64,000 nucleotides of DNA from Dama dama (taxonomy: Eukaryota; Chordata; Mammalia; Artiodactyla; Cervidae): NCBI RefSeq assembly GCF_033118175.1, contig NC_083698.1:75485001-75549000 (forward strand), written 5' to 3'. Below the pieces are notes generated by a model. That model ran no database searches. It was given only the letters and a program-made list of their open reading frames with translations, and had not been told where the DNA came from. Shown in pieces: positions 33,276 to 44,159 of this stretch. Made by a program: the position numbers and the translations under genes. Within the stretch, counting starts at the first letter, position 1. Each line of letters begins with the position of its first letter.

Positions 33276-34017
33276 CACATACCCACCCCTCGCCCCCTCC
33301 ACCCCCCATCACACACAGTACCCTTAATGGGTTAAGTGAAAATAGTGCCCCCAGGAAGTTTCTAGTGCTGTGTTTGTGGGGTCCCTTGGAAGCCAATACT
33401 CTTTTCCTAAGGAGTTGTAGCTCCTTACTCTTACCTGCAGCCGCTGCTTCCCCTTCTTGTCACCAAAGTCACGTGACAGAACCCAGTCAAGCTTCCCCTG
33501 CCCCTCCGCCCCTGCACCCCTCACAGCACCCCCCGCGGCCCCCCCAAAGGAGCTGAGTCCTTCTTTATGGCCACAGTCACCTTGAGGTGCCCTAAATTGC
33601 TCTCAGGTGTTCAGAAGGAAGCCTGGGGTTTCTGGGAGCACAGGGCAGATTCCAGGGCTGAAGCTCCCTGCTCCTTGACCATCCAAGGTTCGCAGGGAGA
33701 CTGAGAGCCAGAAGCAGCTGGGTCAGGGGCCTTCTCTGCTCTCAGCTCTCTGGGTCTTGCTGGGTGCATGTACTTATCTGTGCTGCAGGTGGTGGCTTTC
33801 TTACTCCTGATCTTCAGCTGCACCGAGGAAAGGCCTGAACGTGTGCTTAGGACCAGTTTGGGCCCTTTCTTGGTCACATTGAGATAGGAAGATCCAGTTT
33901 GTATATTTCTATGCAATATGTGTGTTCCTGGCTGAATAAATCTTCAGCAGAAGCAAAGCCTGATGATTTGGGAGAAGAGTTTGTTTCCATTTAGCAGTTG
34001 GTGAATTAGGGTGTGGT
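33276..34017. other. Unassigned, GC-rich left part
   Basis: The left part (to about 33560) is C-rich, with a tract cluster at 33291-33307 and an E-box (listed separately). The rest is unassigned single-copy-like sequence. Confidence 0.4.
33469..33478. promoter_or_regulatory. Palindromic E-box GTCACGTGAC
   Basis: A perfect 10-bp palindrome, identical to the consensus for USF and TFEB/MITF-type factors (the CLEAR element of lysosomal genes). It lies in a GC-rich setting. Whether anything binds here cannot be told from sequence. Confidence 0.45.
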
Positions 34018-34028
34018 AGACACTTATT

Positions 34029-34303
34029 TGGGTGTTCATTGGAAGGACTGATGCTGAAGCTGAAACTCCAGTACTTTGGCCACCTCATGCGAAGAGTTGA
34101 CTCATTGGAAAAGACCCTGATGCTGGGAGGGATTGGGGGCAGAAGGAGAAGGGGACGACAGAGGATTAGATGGCTGGATGGCATCACCGACTCAATGGGC
34201 ATGAGTTTGAGTAAACTCCGGGAGTTGGTGATGGAGAGGCAGGCCTGGTGAGCTGTGATTCATGGGGTCGCAAAGAGTCAGACACGACTGAGCGACTGAA
34301 CTG
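34029..34303 (+). mobile_element. BovB 3' end, with target-site duplication
   Basis: Sense, near-consensus: GGTGTTCATTGGAAGGACTG to GACTGAGCGACTGAACTG. The target sequence agacacttatt flanks it at 34018-34028 and 34304-34314. Confidence 0.95.
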
Positions 34304-34314
34304 AGACACTTATT

Positions 34315-34591
34315 CCAGAGAAGGCAATGGCAACCCACTCCAGTACTCTTGCCTGGAAAATCCCATGGACAGAGGAGCCTTGTAGGCTGTAGTCCATGGG
34401 GTCGCTAAGAGTTGGACATGACTGAGCAACTTCACTTTCACTTTTCACTTTTGTGCACTGGAGAAGGAAATGGCAACCTGCTCCAGTGTCCTTGCCTGGA
34501 TAATCCCAGGGACAGTGGAGCCTGGTGGGCTGCCATCTACAGGGTCGCACAGAGTCAGACACGACTGAAGCAAGTTAGCAGCAGCAGCAGC
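34315..34591 (+). mobile_element. Bov-A2 SINE, full length
   Basis: Two Bov-A monomers (first from CAGAGAAGGCAATGGCAACC, second from GGAGAAGGAAATGGCAACCT at 34460) joined by CACTTTCACTTTTCACTTTT, with the usual (AGC)n-like tail at 34575-34591. The target sequence agacacttatt occurs on both sides (34304-34314 and 34592-34602). Confidence 0.95.
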
Positions 34592-34602
34592 AGACACTTA
34601 TT

Positions 34603-35536
34603 CTGTTTATTCTCTGGCCCAAGGGGGTTCCTTCCTTAGCCTGTGCCCCGCAGGTGTGTTGGGTGCTCTTCGCCCAGCAGGTGGGTGGTTCTTGGAGCAG
34701 GAGGCAGGATTGAGAAGTCAAGGAGAGAGAAGTGAGGACCAAGGGAGAGCAGGAAGGAGGGGGTGAAAGCTAGATTGGAATTGGGATTCTGTTAGTAGTA
34801 GATTTTGTCCCCCTCCTCTGCATCCAGTCTCTGGCTCCATGAGTCTGAAGACACCACTAGTATATGTGGAGACATCTCTCCTGATGTCACATGGAAATCT
34901 CTCACTCAACAAACCCAAATTTCACTTGCATCTTTATCCTCCGAACTACTCTCCCTTCCCTATGACTGCTCCACTTGGTCCCCAAGCCCATGATCCAGTC
35001 ACTGGGTCTGGTCGTGTCTGAGTCTGCTGCTCGGTCCCGCCTACTGTGCCCACCTTCACCTCCAGTCCCCAACACCTGCTTGGTCCCAAGTGCCGCCGTG
35101 TTCCCCTTGCCTCCAGGTGAGTTATTTAATATCTCCTAGCAGCAGCAGCTTCTGTTTGCTTCCCATTAATGAGGATAACTGAGAACCCACTTTGCAGGGA
35201 TGTGGCTAGAAATAAAGGAGACTGTATCTGATGAGCAGCCTTGATATTTTCCCACTCATGGCAGAGAACAGTCTTGCCTTCAAGCATCTCCCTTATTCCA
35301 GCCAGGTTTTTCCCCAAATGGACATCTGTGTGACAATAGAAATTCCAAGTTCTGGGCATTTCCTACTCTTTCCACACCCATCTCAATGGAGAGGAGGCTT
35401 CCGAGGAGGAAGACACTCTGTTTTCCATGTTCCTAGAGGCTGGCTGAGTGTGATACCTTCACTCCACTTTCATATCCTCTGGAAAAGGGGGTTGAAGGGA
35501 TAGAAATTGCTGAGGTCAAAGTCATGTGAAGACTCT
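34603..35536. other. Unassigned, contains copy A of a local duplication
   Basis: No gene or named repeat recognised. 34752-34868 is duplicated at 35759-35874. A CAG|GTGAGT donor-like site sits at 35114-35122. Confidence 0.45.
34752..34868 (+). repeat. Local direct duplication, copy A
   Basis: Shares long identical blocks with copy B 1 kb downstream: TAGATTGGAATTGGGATTC, TAGATTTTGTCCCCCT and GGCTCCATGAGTCTGAAGAC. Roughly 85% identity by hand alignment. Confidence 0.85.
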
Positions 35537-35545
35537 TTAGTGGAA

Positions 35546-35753
35546 AAGAAGTGGAAGTGAAAGTCGCTGGGTCATGTCAGACTCAACGCGACCCCATGGA
35601 CTGCCAGGCTCCTCTGTCCATGGAATTCTCCAGGCCAGGATACTGGAGTGGGTTGCTGTTCCCTTCTCCAGGGGTTCTTCCCAACTCGGGGATAGAACCC
35701 AGGTCTCCTGCATTGCAGGCAGATTCTTTACTGTCAGAGCCACCGGGGAAGCC
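35546..35753 (-). mobile_element. Bov-tA SINE with target-site duplication
   Basis: Antisense, GAAGTGGAAGTGAAAGTCGC to GAGCCACCGGGGAAGCC. The 9-bp duplication ttagtggaa at 35537-35545 and 35754-35762 overlaps the start of duplication copy B. Confidence 0.94.
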
Positions 35754-35758
35754 TTAGT

Positions 35759-35874
35759 GGAAGGAGGGAGTGAAACCTAGATTGGAATTGGGATTCAGCT
35801 CCTGGTAGATTTTGTCCCCCTCTCTCAAATCCAGTCTTTGGCTCCATGAGTCTGAAGACATGCTAGTGTATGTG
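35759..35874 (+). repeat. Local direct duplication, copy B
   Basis: Partner of copy A. It begins right at the right-hand target-site copy of the Bov-tA, so the original homology may continue to the left of that SINE. Confidence 0.85.
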
Positions 35875-36957
35875 CACATATGCTGTTGTGCCTTTGGCCT
35901 TTGTTCTCATTTCCTTGAAATAGAGGTAATTTTGTGTGATTAAAAAAATGCTTAAATGTAAGACCCATAGACCTCCTTCTATTTTAAGCAAAATTGGCTT
36001 TCTTTTTTTTTTTTTTTTTGTAAAAAAAAGGAAGAAAAAATATTGCCCATCATGTGTGTGGCCTGAACACAACCCTCAAAACATCTTAAAGGTTATCCAT
36101 CAAGGTTTTTAAAAGGAACTATATTATTCTTAATTGTTCTTATCTTAGTATTATATAATACTTTGTGGATTTATTTTTTAACCTATCATCTTATGCCAGA
36201 AAGGGTCATTTAGGCTTATTTTTATTTGTAGACTGAAACAAAAATAAAATATATGGGATTATGTTTACTATTTTAGACTTTATTCTCTATTACTTTGCCT
36301 TTGAACATGAAAAGGAATTTTGTGCTGCAGATCAACGTTTGGCCTCGGTCAACAGTGCTCCCTTCAGGCCAGGAGAGAATGTCTAAGGGAACTCTGGGCC
36401 AGCAGGCAGCCATATATTTCTTGCTCAATCCTGTGTGTGTGGGTGAAGTATCAGGCAAAGGTATAAATAAAATGTTCTGATTCCACATGTGGTATTTGGG
36501 GTTGAAAAATCCTTCATAAACTTTTCCATTCCTATCAGCAGTTTTACTCATTAGGGGACATCCAGAAACTCTCTTTTTGGGATTATTTGAGAAGCAGCAA
36601 CAACTTCTTAGAAAAGAGCGTACTTGCTGTAAGATTCAGTGTAAAGATTGAGTGCCTGTGGGCGAGGAATCCTTAAATGGCCATCTAAATATTCAGTGGG
36701 GCTTCCCCTCTTGTTGGCTTCTCTGTCCTCAGTGCATGGATTTTTTAGTAGCATAGCCATAATGATGGAAAAATGCTTGGCTCTTTACCTCCCATGGACC
36801 ACGATCATGTCTACGGGCCAGCAGATGGCTTTTCTCCCTTCTGTCTGCACCTAGTTTGTGCTAACATGGGAGTCCAGAGTGGGAAATCAGGCCCAGAAGA
36901 TATCATTTCAAAATCTTAGCAACTGCAAAATCTTAATAGTGCATTTACCTCTTGCCC
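35875..36957. other. Unassigned sequence
   Basis: No gene or repeat recognised. A T20 run lies near 36001-36020 and the part at 36100-36260 is AT-rich. Confidence 0.4.
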
Positions 36958-37177
36958 CTGACTCATTGGAAAAGACCCTGATCCTGGGAAAGATTGAGGG
37001 AAAGAGGAGAAGGGGACGACAGAGGATGAGATGGTTGAATAGCATCATTGACTCAATGGACATGGGTTTGAGCAAACTCTAAGAGATAGTGAAGGACAAT
37101 GAAGCCTGGTGTGCTGTAGTTCATGGAGTTGCAAAGGGTCAGGCACAACTTAGTAATTGAACAACAACAACAGCAAA
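36958..37177 (+). mobile_element. BovB 3' end
   Basis: Sense: TGACTCATTGGAAAAGACCC to GTCAGGCACAACTTAGTAAT, ending in an ACAACAACAACAG tail rather than the usual GAACTGA repeats. Confidence 0.9.
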
Positions 37178-37889
37178 TCAAAGTTATGATTCTCTTCTTC
37201 TTCCTTGAGAGACTGAACTTGGGCCAGCTGCTGGAAAAAGCATACCTTGCATTAAAAAGAGCCAATAGATGGGTGTGTCCTGAGAGACAAAATACCTAGA
37301 CTCAATCTACATGTGGTCTCACTCATAAGAGAGAAAGATCCCATTCTTGCTAAGCAACCACAGAAGCAGACACTGTGGCTGAGGTTGGCAGAGGCTGACA
37401 GAGGCTGGTGGATGTAACTTTGGAGCTAAGGTCACACTCCCCTCTGTTGCTGAGTGCCTTACCTAGCACCTCACAACTGAGTGTTGGACAAATTGAGAGG
37501 GGCAAGCACCAGACCAGATGGTGTCACACTCTTTTTCTCTGTCATCTGCCATTTCTAAACATTACCAGATCACCTGTTCTTTCACTACAAGGACATTGCT
37601 TCTGCTTAGATTACTTTTATTACTCCAGATGAGTGTCCTCAGTTGTAGTCAGACAACATTCAACATCTTTAGTGAAGATCTTGTGATAAACTAGTAAGAT
37701 TCAGCCTCAGGGCCTCTTGCATACACAGGCTGCCTTTCAAGAGTCAGAGGAGCCCTAGCAATGTGTTCACAGGAGGCTCACATGTATGTTTTAGGTGTAC
37801 AACCAGTAAGAAAGATTCACTCATGATTGGTTAGGATTGTTTTCTGTTTCCATTCCAACTTCCCCAACCTCTACTGTTGTGGTGTTAGT
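37178..37889. other. Unassigned sequence
   Basis: No gene or repeat recognised. Confidence 0.4.
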
Positions 37890-37972
37890 GTGTGTGAGCT
37901 TAGTCACCCATTCATAGCCAACTGTTTGCGACCCCATGCACTGTAGCCCACCAGGCTCCTCTATACTGGAGT
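37890..37972 (-). mobile_element. Bov-tA SINE, truncated
   Basis: GAGCTTAGTCACCCATTCAT, then GCGACCCCATGCACTGTAGC and ACCAGGCTCCTCTATACTGG. Internally deleted after CTCCTC. It faces the sense Bov-tA at 38065. Confidence 0.8.
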
Positions 37973-38064
37973 GTAGTCACAGGCATCTTGGGGCTCCAGC
38001 TAAAAAGAAGTGGAGTTGGGAGTACATTTGGTTTGGGTTTAGTCGGGGGTGCTTTTGTGGTTGG

Positions 38065-38275
38065 GCTTCCCATGTGGCTCAGTGGTGAAGAATCTGCCTG
38101 CCAATATAGGAGACACGGGTTCAATCCCTGGGTCGGGAAGATTCCCCACCCCAGAGAAGGAAATGGCAACCCACTCCAGTATTCTTGCCTGGGAAATCCC
38201 ATGGACAGAGCAGCCTGGCGGGCTACAGTCCAAGGGTTGCAAAGAGTCAGACACAACCCAGAAACTAAACAACAA
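38065..38275 (+). mobile_element. Bov-tA SINE with target-site duplication
   Basis: Sense, full length. 13-bp duplication cttttgtggttgg / cttttgtgattgg (one mismatch) at 38052-38064 and 38276-38288. Confidence 0.95.
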
Positions 38276-38288
38276 CTTTTGTGATTGG

Positions 38289-38869
38289 CAGTAATTCCCA
38301 ATTGCAGTGAAGTTATCGCTAACCGTCTGTAGAAATGACTTCTAATAATATTCCTTTGGCTCCCTGTGTTGAGGCAGCCAGCTCTGGGACACAGAACTGA
38401 GTGTGTCCTATAGCATCAGACCCAGAAGTTTGTGCACTGTTAAGGAAAAGCAGAGTTTAAGATGTACAAAGCAGGTGGCTAATCTGTAAAGATTCTTTCA
38501 AATGTCAGATACATAAAATTGTAGGCAGAGGACTTCATTTTCAGTAACAATGAGTCAAAGCAGAAGTTCTCTGATTTCTGAAATAAAATGTATGCAGTTA
38601 TAAAGACTCTATGCCATGTTTTCTCTTTTAATGAGAGTTCTGCAAAAGGGATTTCTTAGAATTGCTGTGTTTTAACCTGACTTAGTGTTTTGTTTTTTTT
38701 TTTTAACAATCTGTAATTTGTATTTTGTTGTGGTTTATTTTCATTCTAAGTAGGTATTTGCTTTTGTACCTAATTATTTATTCTCAATTTTGAATTCTTT
38801 GGCTTTACGAGGATTATAATTATACATTCTTCAGACCCCAGAAAATCTTCATAAGTCACTGACTGTCTT
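38289..38869. other. Unassigned sequence
   Basis: No gene or repeat recognised. T-rich around 38692-38704. Confidence 0.4.
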
Positions 38870-39190
38870 CTACACTGTGGTCAGGTTGGTCCTCTTAAAA
38901 CAGAAGTGTGCCCAGGTGATGCCTGTATAATTTGAAGTCTTGGGTGACTTTCACCTTTTCATAAACCGCACAAGCTGCCCTCCTCTCCCCATCCTGCCCT
39001 CCCATCCTGGATACCAGAGATCCTGCATGCCCACGGCTCCTGGAACATGCTGTCTCATTTGGGCTTCACCTCCTTTGACCACATGGACTAATGACAATGG
39101 CTCCTTTAGCATTGGCTTCTTCGATAAGTTTCTATTCATCCTTCACCAAGTAGCCAGGCAGAAGATCACGCAGATGAGTTGAAAATCTGC
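38870..39190 (+). mobile_element. Possible L2 fragment
   Basis: Text such as GTGATGCCTGTATAATTTGA and GGCTCCTGGAACATGCTGTC, followed by TTCATCCTTCACCAAGTAGC, follows the order of L2 3' sequence, but divergence is high. The 80-codon open frame at 38940 is inside it and not credible as a gene. Confidence 0.45.
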
Positions 39191-41815
39191 CAGGACTCGA
39201 GTTGGGAGGGGCTCTCACAATTGGCTTTTTCACAGAAGCTGGGCTTGGGCACTTTGTATGGCAAGAGCATAGCGGCCAGTAGGAGGCCTGCCTCACATCC
39301 CTGGAGGCTGGCTTCCTGCTTGGCCTTGAGCAGGCACTGAACCCATGGTGCTGATGGAGCCTATGATTTGAAGAGTTGGATCACTATTGTATGCTGCTGA
39401 TCACTGACTGCAGTCCCCCAAAAAGCCTTGTGAAAACATTAAGGCTTTGTAATGATTGCATACTCATATTTTAAGGGACAGATGAATTTACCACTTTCTG
39501 AAGCTTATTGACCTGTCCCTTTGATCTTATGTAAAATGGAGTCATGATATCCATTTTTCTGCATCACCATACGCTTGTCTAGGATGCCTGGACGTGTATA
39601 AAATTGCACTGTGTTTCTTGGGAGTTAGTATTTTACCACAGATCAGCTTTGTGGACCCACTTTTCCTTAGAGGGAAATGATGTTAGTTAACTATTAAATG
39701 CAATTAAGTGGACATTTTAAAACTAGGGCTATCAGAAGGTGGCCCACCACTGGGCTGCATCTTCTTCCCTTTATGACCTTCCAGTCCCCCCTTAGGTTAT
39801 ATCCCAGCTGCAGTGGCTGTCTGGTCCGGATACAGGCACATTCAGCTCCCCCCTGCCCCTCTCATTCTCTCCTCCCCACTTCCTGACACTTTTCTTTTTG
39901 CTCCTTCTTTCAAGGCCAGAGCTGGGGAGACACACCAGACAGACAGAGTCATTTATTTCTCCTTTTTTCTTCCTTTATCAAGATTATCTCACTATTTCCT
40001 CCTCTCTTGATTAGTCTGCCAAGAAAATGGTCTCTATAAATAGACTTCAGTTGATATTTGTGACTCAAGGGTCCACATCACATGTGACGAAACAGAACAG
40101 GAAGTACGGTTGTAGACACTCTTTGGTTTCCGGCGGTAGGATTATTAGTAGCAACATTGATGACAAAAAAGCAGAGACCGATGATTGTTTACCGCTGTAG
40201 CTGAAGCCTTTTCAGGCAAGCACTTCTTCTCTATTTAGTGGGTGCTTTAATTAGTCATAGAACTGTTATACTAAATTAAGCCAGTGTTTTATTAACATTC
40301 ACAGGTTATTTCCTTCTCTTTATCTCCTTTCCTGTCTCCTGTCTGTGTGAGTGTATCATCCAATCTCCCCTTTAGTTTAGGGATTTACATGTAAGGAAAG
40401 CTGGACCAACTTATAGTCCCCACCTTAACCCCTTAGAATGCATAGTAGGTATCAAGAAAGATATAAGGAAACTTAGGGAAACTTCTAGGATAAAAAAAGC
40501 AAATGTGAAATCTATCATTCTTTAAGCATGCCCTTGGATGACTTTGTAAAGATTCCTATGATGAGTTTTGGGGGAAAAATGAAAACAGGTTCCATTGCAT
40601 CCCCAAATACATGTACTTTATTTCTTCTTCTGAATATCTAATTGGCCAGTTTGAAGCTCACCCCCCCTCTGTACCTGGTCTGGGAAACAAGACCCTACAC
40701 ATCTCCATTCCCAAGAGCTGTGAATCTGTGTGGATAAATCTGCTCTTCAAATTTGCTGTCTCTGACATTATTTAGTTAAGTTGGAGAAGGCACTCTAAAT
40801 ACATGGTCTGGTATGGTATGTACCTGTCCTCAAAGCAAGCAGAAATTCACTGTTGCTCTGTCAACTTGACCATGAGGAATGACTCAGGTAGGAAGGCTGA
40901 TTCATTCCTCAGCCTCTCCTCTCCAGGTTTGCAGCTTTACAAATGAGATCAGGTTGGGAGTTGGAACCCCTAGAATGTACTGGCTCAGTCAGGGCTGAGA
41001 AGTCACCAGCACCCCTAGGTTAACTTTAAATGCCTACCAGGTGACGAGAGGCTTTGGAGCCACAGGAGGACTGACATGAGATGGATGACAAATTCCCAAA
41101 TATAGCATCGCCCAGCTGGACTTGAAACCAAATGTTAAATACCAGAGAATCATAATCACCCATAATCAAGAATGAAATGCTTTCAAGGACACTGACTGTT
41201 ATTTTAACAAAACTGTGGTCCAATGTTCAGCTCTTAAAAATTCTGATCTTGCTTTCATCTCTGATAAGTAATAAGAGTTACAGTAGGATCAATGGTGCAT
41301 GGTAGGAGTATTAGATAAATGACAGCCCACCACGCCTTCTAGAGAACACAGAAAGGAGACTATTTATTTTATGCAAAAATAGTTATAACTCTTAGATATT
41401 CTCAGCAGATCTATTTTGCCCCCAAAGATAAGTAGCCTTTGTTTCTCTTTCAGATAATTAATAGTTTCTTATCTATAGTTCCCTTGTCCAAGCTCTGCTA
41501 CGAGGCAGAGTAGAAGAAAAGCACAGGAACATTCGATATGTTAATTATGAGGTTATGACATTATTAAATGTACCCCAAATACAAGTGGCCTCAAAGCTGA
41601 GATCTGTGCCAAAAATGAATCATGGAAGCATAGAGTTGCTGCAGAATGTTAAAGAAGTGACCATTTTTATGTTTCTTATTTGTCCATCATTCTTTTGAAG
41701 AGAGCTGAGTTTATTCTTTGACCTTCTTCTATCTGGCCACACTTTCAATTTATATATTGAGTAACTATTCCCTGGGAGATGGAGAGAGTGGGCCCATCAC
41801 CAGGGCAGGGATGTT
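39191..41815. other. Repeat-poor, unassigned region
   Basis: About 2.6 kb in which I recognise no mobile element or gene. It is one of the two longest such stretches in the window and so a place to look for conserved non-coding sequence. It contains TCACATGTGA (40078), a palindromic E-box. Confidence 0.4.
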
Positions 41816-42030
41816 GGGCTTTCCAGGTGGCACTAGCGCTAAAGAACCTGCCTGCCAGTGGAGGAGATGTAAGAGACACGGGTTCAATTCCTGGGTTGGG
41901 AAGACTCCCCTGGAGGAAGGCATGACAATCCTCTCTAGTATTCTTGCCTGGAGACTCCCATGGACAGAGTCTGGTGAGCTATAGTCCATGGGGTCACACA
42001 GAATAGGACATGACTGAAGCAACTTGACAT
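41816..42030 (+). mobile_element. Bov-tA SINE
   Basis: Sense: GGGCTTTCCAGGTGGCACTA to CTGAAGCAACTTGACATTCA. No convincing target-site duplication. Confidence 0.93.
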
Positions 42031-42735
42031 TCACCCAAGATGGGAGTGATGCTTTAACTAAACAAGAAATATGCTGAACACACAGGGCTTCTTGTCAGCA
42101 TATGGTTTCAGTGGGTCCCCTAAAGTCTGCACTGGGTATCTGGTCCATGTCTAGGACTCTGATGGACTGAGAGTCACTAACAAGTCAAGGCGAGGTTGTC
42201 TTGAGAGAAGCAGCAGGTTGGCCTTATCCTGAAAATGTCTTTCTGTGGTACCTGCATGGGGAAGAAAAGCCTGACCAAGAGACAAAAAGAAGTTTTTGTT
42301 GCTTCCAAATTCTGCAATAACCTGGCTTGGACTTTAAGCCACTTCCTCCTAGAGTTGGAGGGGGCTTCTCTTGTTTTTCCTTCCCTTGGGCTAAGCCCCT
42401 CGGTGCCAAAGTCTTCCGTCAAATTGGTGATTTCATCTTCCCAGTAAATCTCATTGCTTGTCACAAATTGTGGAGTTTTGTTTGCTTGTTTTGAACCTGA
42501 AGGAAAGAAGTTTGAAACAAAGCATTTTTTTTTTCATCTTTTACTCCAGATATTCATTTTGTCTGAATTAGAAAATGAATCAAATGAATAAAAATAAAAA
42601 CTGTGCCCATTTCCAGGGCAAGCCTCCGCTCTCATACATTTTATTATCAGTCATTGTGTTTTACACACACATCTATTTACTCAGTCCTGTCTAGTCTAGG
42701 GCCCCTGTCAAAGACCAATCTGACTTTCTCACACC

Positions 42736-42754
42736 TGGTCAGCAGGGGGCACTG
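42736..42754 (+). promoter_or_regulatory. CTCF-like motif, forward
   Basis: TGGTCAGCAGGGGGCACTG matches the CTCF core (CCAGCAGGGGGCGCT) at nearly every position; T replaces the first C and A the second-to-last G. It lies in repeat-poor sequence, so it is not a SINE-borne site. Confidence 0.6.
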
Positions 42755-42944
42755 TGGGCTGGGGGAGATGGGGTCTTCTACTGAATGCTTCTACAAAGTC
42801 AACTGCCTCGAATCCATGTTTATTTTCTCCTCTGGGACCTGCTCCAAAGCATCTCCCTGTTCTACTCCACCCTCTTCACCTCTTTCCTCTCCACCCTCCC
42901 TCTTTAGTTTCCATCTATGTCCCAGGATCTCTGCACCAGGGCCT

Positions 42945-42964
42945 AAGCGCCACCTGCGGCTGCC
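42945..42964 (-). promoter_or_regulatory. CTCF-like motif, reverse
   Basis: AAGCGCCACCTGCGGCTGCC is, on the minus strand, CCGCAGGTGGCGCT, again a near match to the CTCF core. It points towards the forward motif 190 bases upstream. Confidence 0.6.
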
Positions 42965-43605
42965 ACCCAACACTGGACTTCCACAGAGCCTCTTACTAGC
43001 TGACCTAGCAACTCTTTGGGTGTGGCACATACCACGTCCAGCTTTTCCAAATGGCTGGCCTTTGGCAAGCCCCAATTATATTTTTGTCAATCACTGTTTT
43101 TTCCTCTAATTTTTCAACCCCGTGTGTATTTTAAGAGGAAATTTAATCTGTTTCTGGTTCTTTTTCAATTACAGAAGCTCCTCGGAACCTTGTGTTGTAA
43201 GACTTATTTGATGTTCAAGAAGTGTGAACTTTTTCAGAGTACTTTTAAAGACGTTCTTCCTAGAACCTGGAAGTAGCCTTTGGCCGGCTATTAAAAAAAA
43301 AAAAAAAAACAACTTTGAGGGTGTGGTTTCAAGTTCAAGACCTAGCTCAAAGCAGTGATTCTGAGTGGGCTTGGTTATTGCATGCCCTCAGGAAGAACTT
43401 TAATGAGAACTGCTTGTGCTTGGAAGGCTGAGTCTCTCAGAGGGCCACAAGTTACAGGGTGAGATGAGGAGGGAAACCTAGAGAAGGTGGCTTTAGAGTT
43501 TCAACCCTTTGGGATAAATCCTGAACATAAACATGAATGAAAAATCCCAGATCCAATCATCCCAGTTCCTATAAAGAAGTCTGAATTCAGGGAAATTCTT
43601 AGACA

Positions 43606-43622
43606 CCCCCCCCCCCCCCCCC
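43606..43622. repeat. C17 homopolymer
   Basis: Seventeen C in a row, very rare in mammalian DNA. It could be real or reflect a sequencing length error. Confidence 0.85.
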
Positions 43623-44159
43623 GGTGAAATAACCAACAAAAATGGATGGTGGCAGAAGTGGAGAATATAAACGGAAGTAGGTCTTTAGGGACGGAAGTCT
43701 CTGGAAGTGGAGTCGCCTCTGGAAATGATGTGTGGACAATTGAACAGGGGCTGGAGTTCCCATTCCAGGGCGTTGTAAAAAGAGTGGGGAGAATAGTTTT
43801 AACAGCTCTTGCTGTACTCAGAAGGGAAAACTGCACACACATTGCAGTGTAAACTGGGCATTGAGAAGTCTAGACTCACTGGAAGCTGCAGATAAAGATT
43901 CAAGGGCCTGAAGAAGAACTGGGAGAGCTAACATCCTTCTGAGTATTCTCTGGGGAAACTTGTCTCTAATGTTGTTGAGGTGATATAACAGCGATGGCAC
44001 CCCACATTTACCCCACCAATACCTGATGTTCAGTCTTTGCAGAATCTCCGTGGAGACTGGGGCTTAACTGGATGTGCTCTGACCATCTGCTACATCGCCA
44101 GTCTGCATCGGTGCTACCTGGGGTCTGCTCTGATTGGGCAATATCCATACTGTGTGCAT

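Larger units (their letters stand above)
42031..44145. other. Repeat-poor, unassigned region with CTCF-like motifs
   Basis: No mobile element recognised over about 2.1 kb. It includes the CTCF-like pair (listed), an A17 run at 43291-43308 and a C17 run at 43606-43622. The open frame at 42603-43109 (168 codons) crosses both CTCF-like motifs and shows no domain. Confidence 0.4.

Noticed and set aside
35114..35122. Perfect CAGGTGAGT splice donor
   Set aside because: No matching acceptor or coding frame; expected by chance in 64 kb.
42603..43109. 168-codon open frame
   Set aside because: No domain or signal; S/L/P-rich translation typical of pyrimidine-rich DNA; overlapped by antisense open frames.
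43120..43308. Processed pseudogene ending in an A17 run
   Set aside because: No recognisable coding sequence, polyadenylation signal or target-site duplication upstream of the A run.
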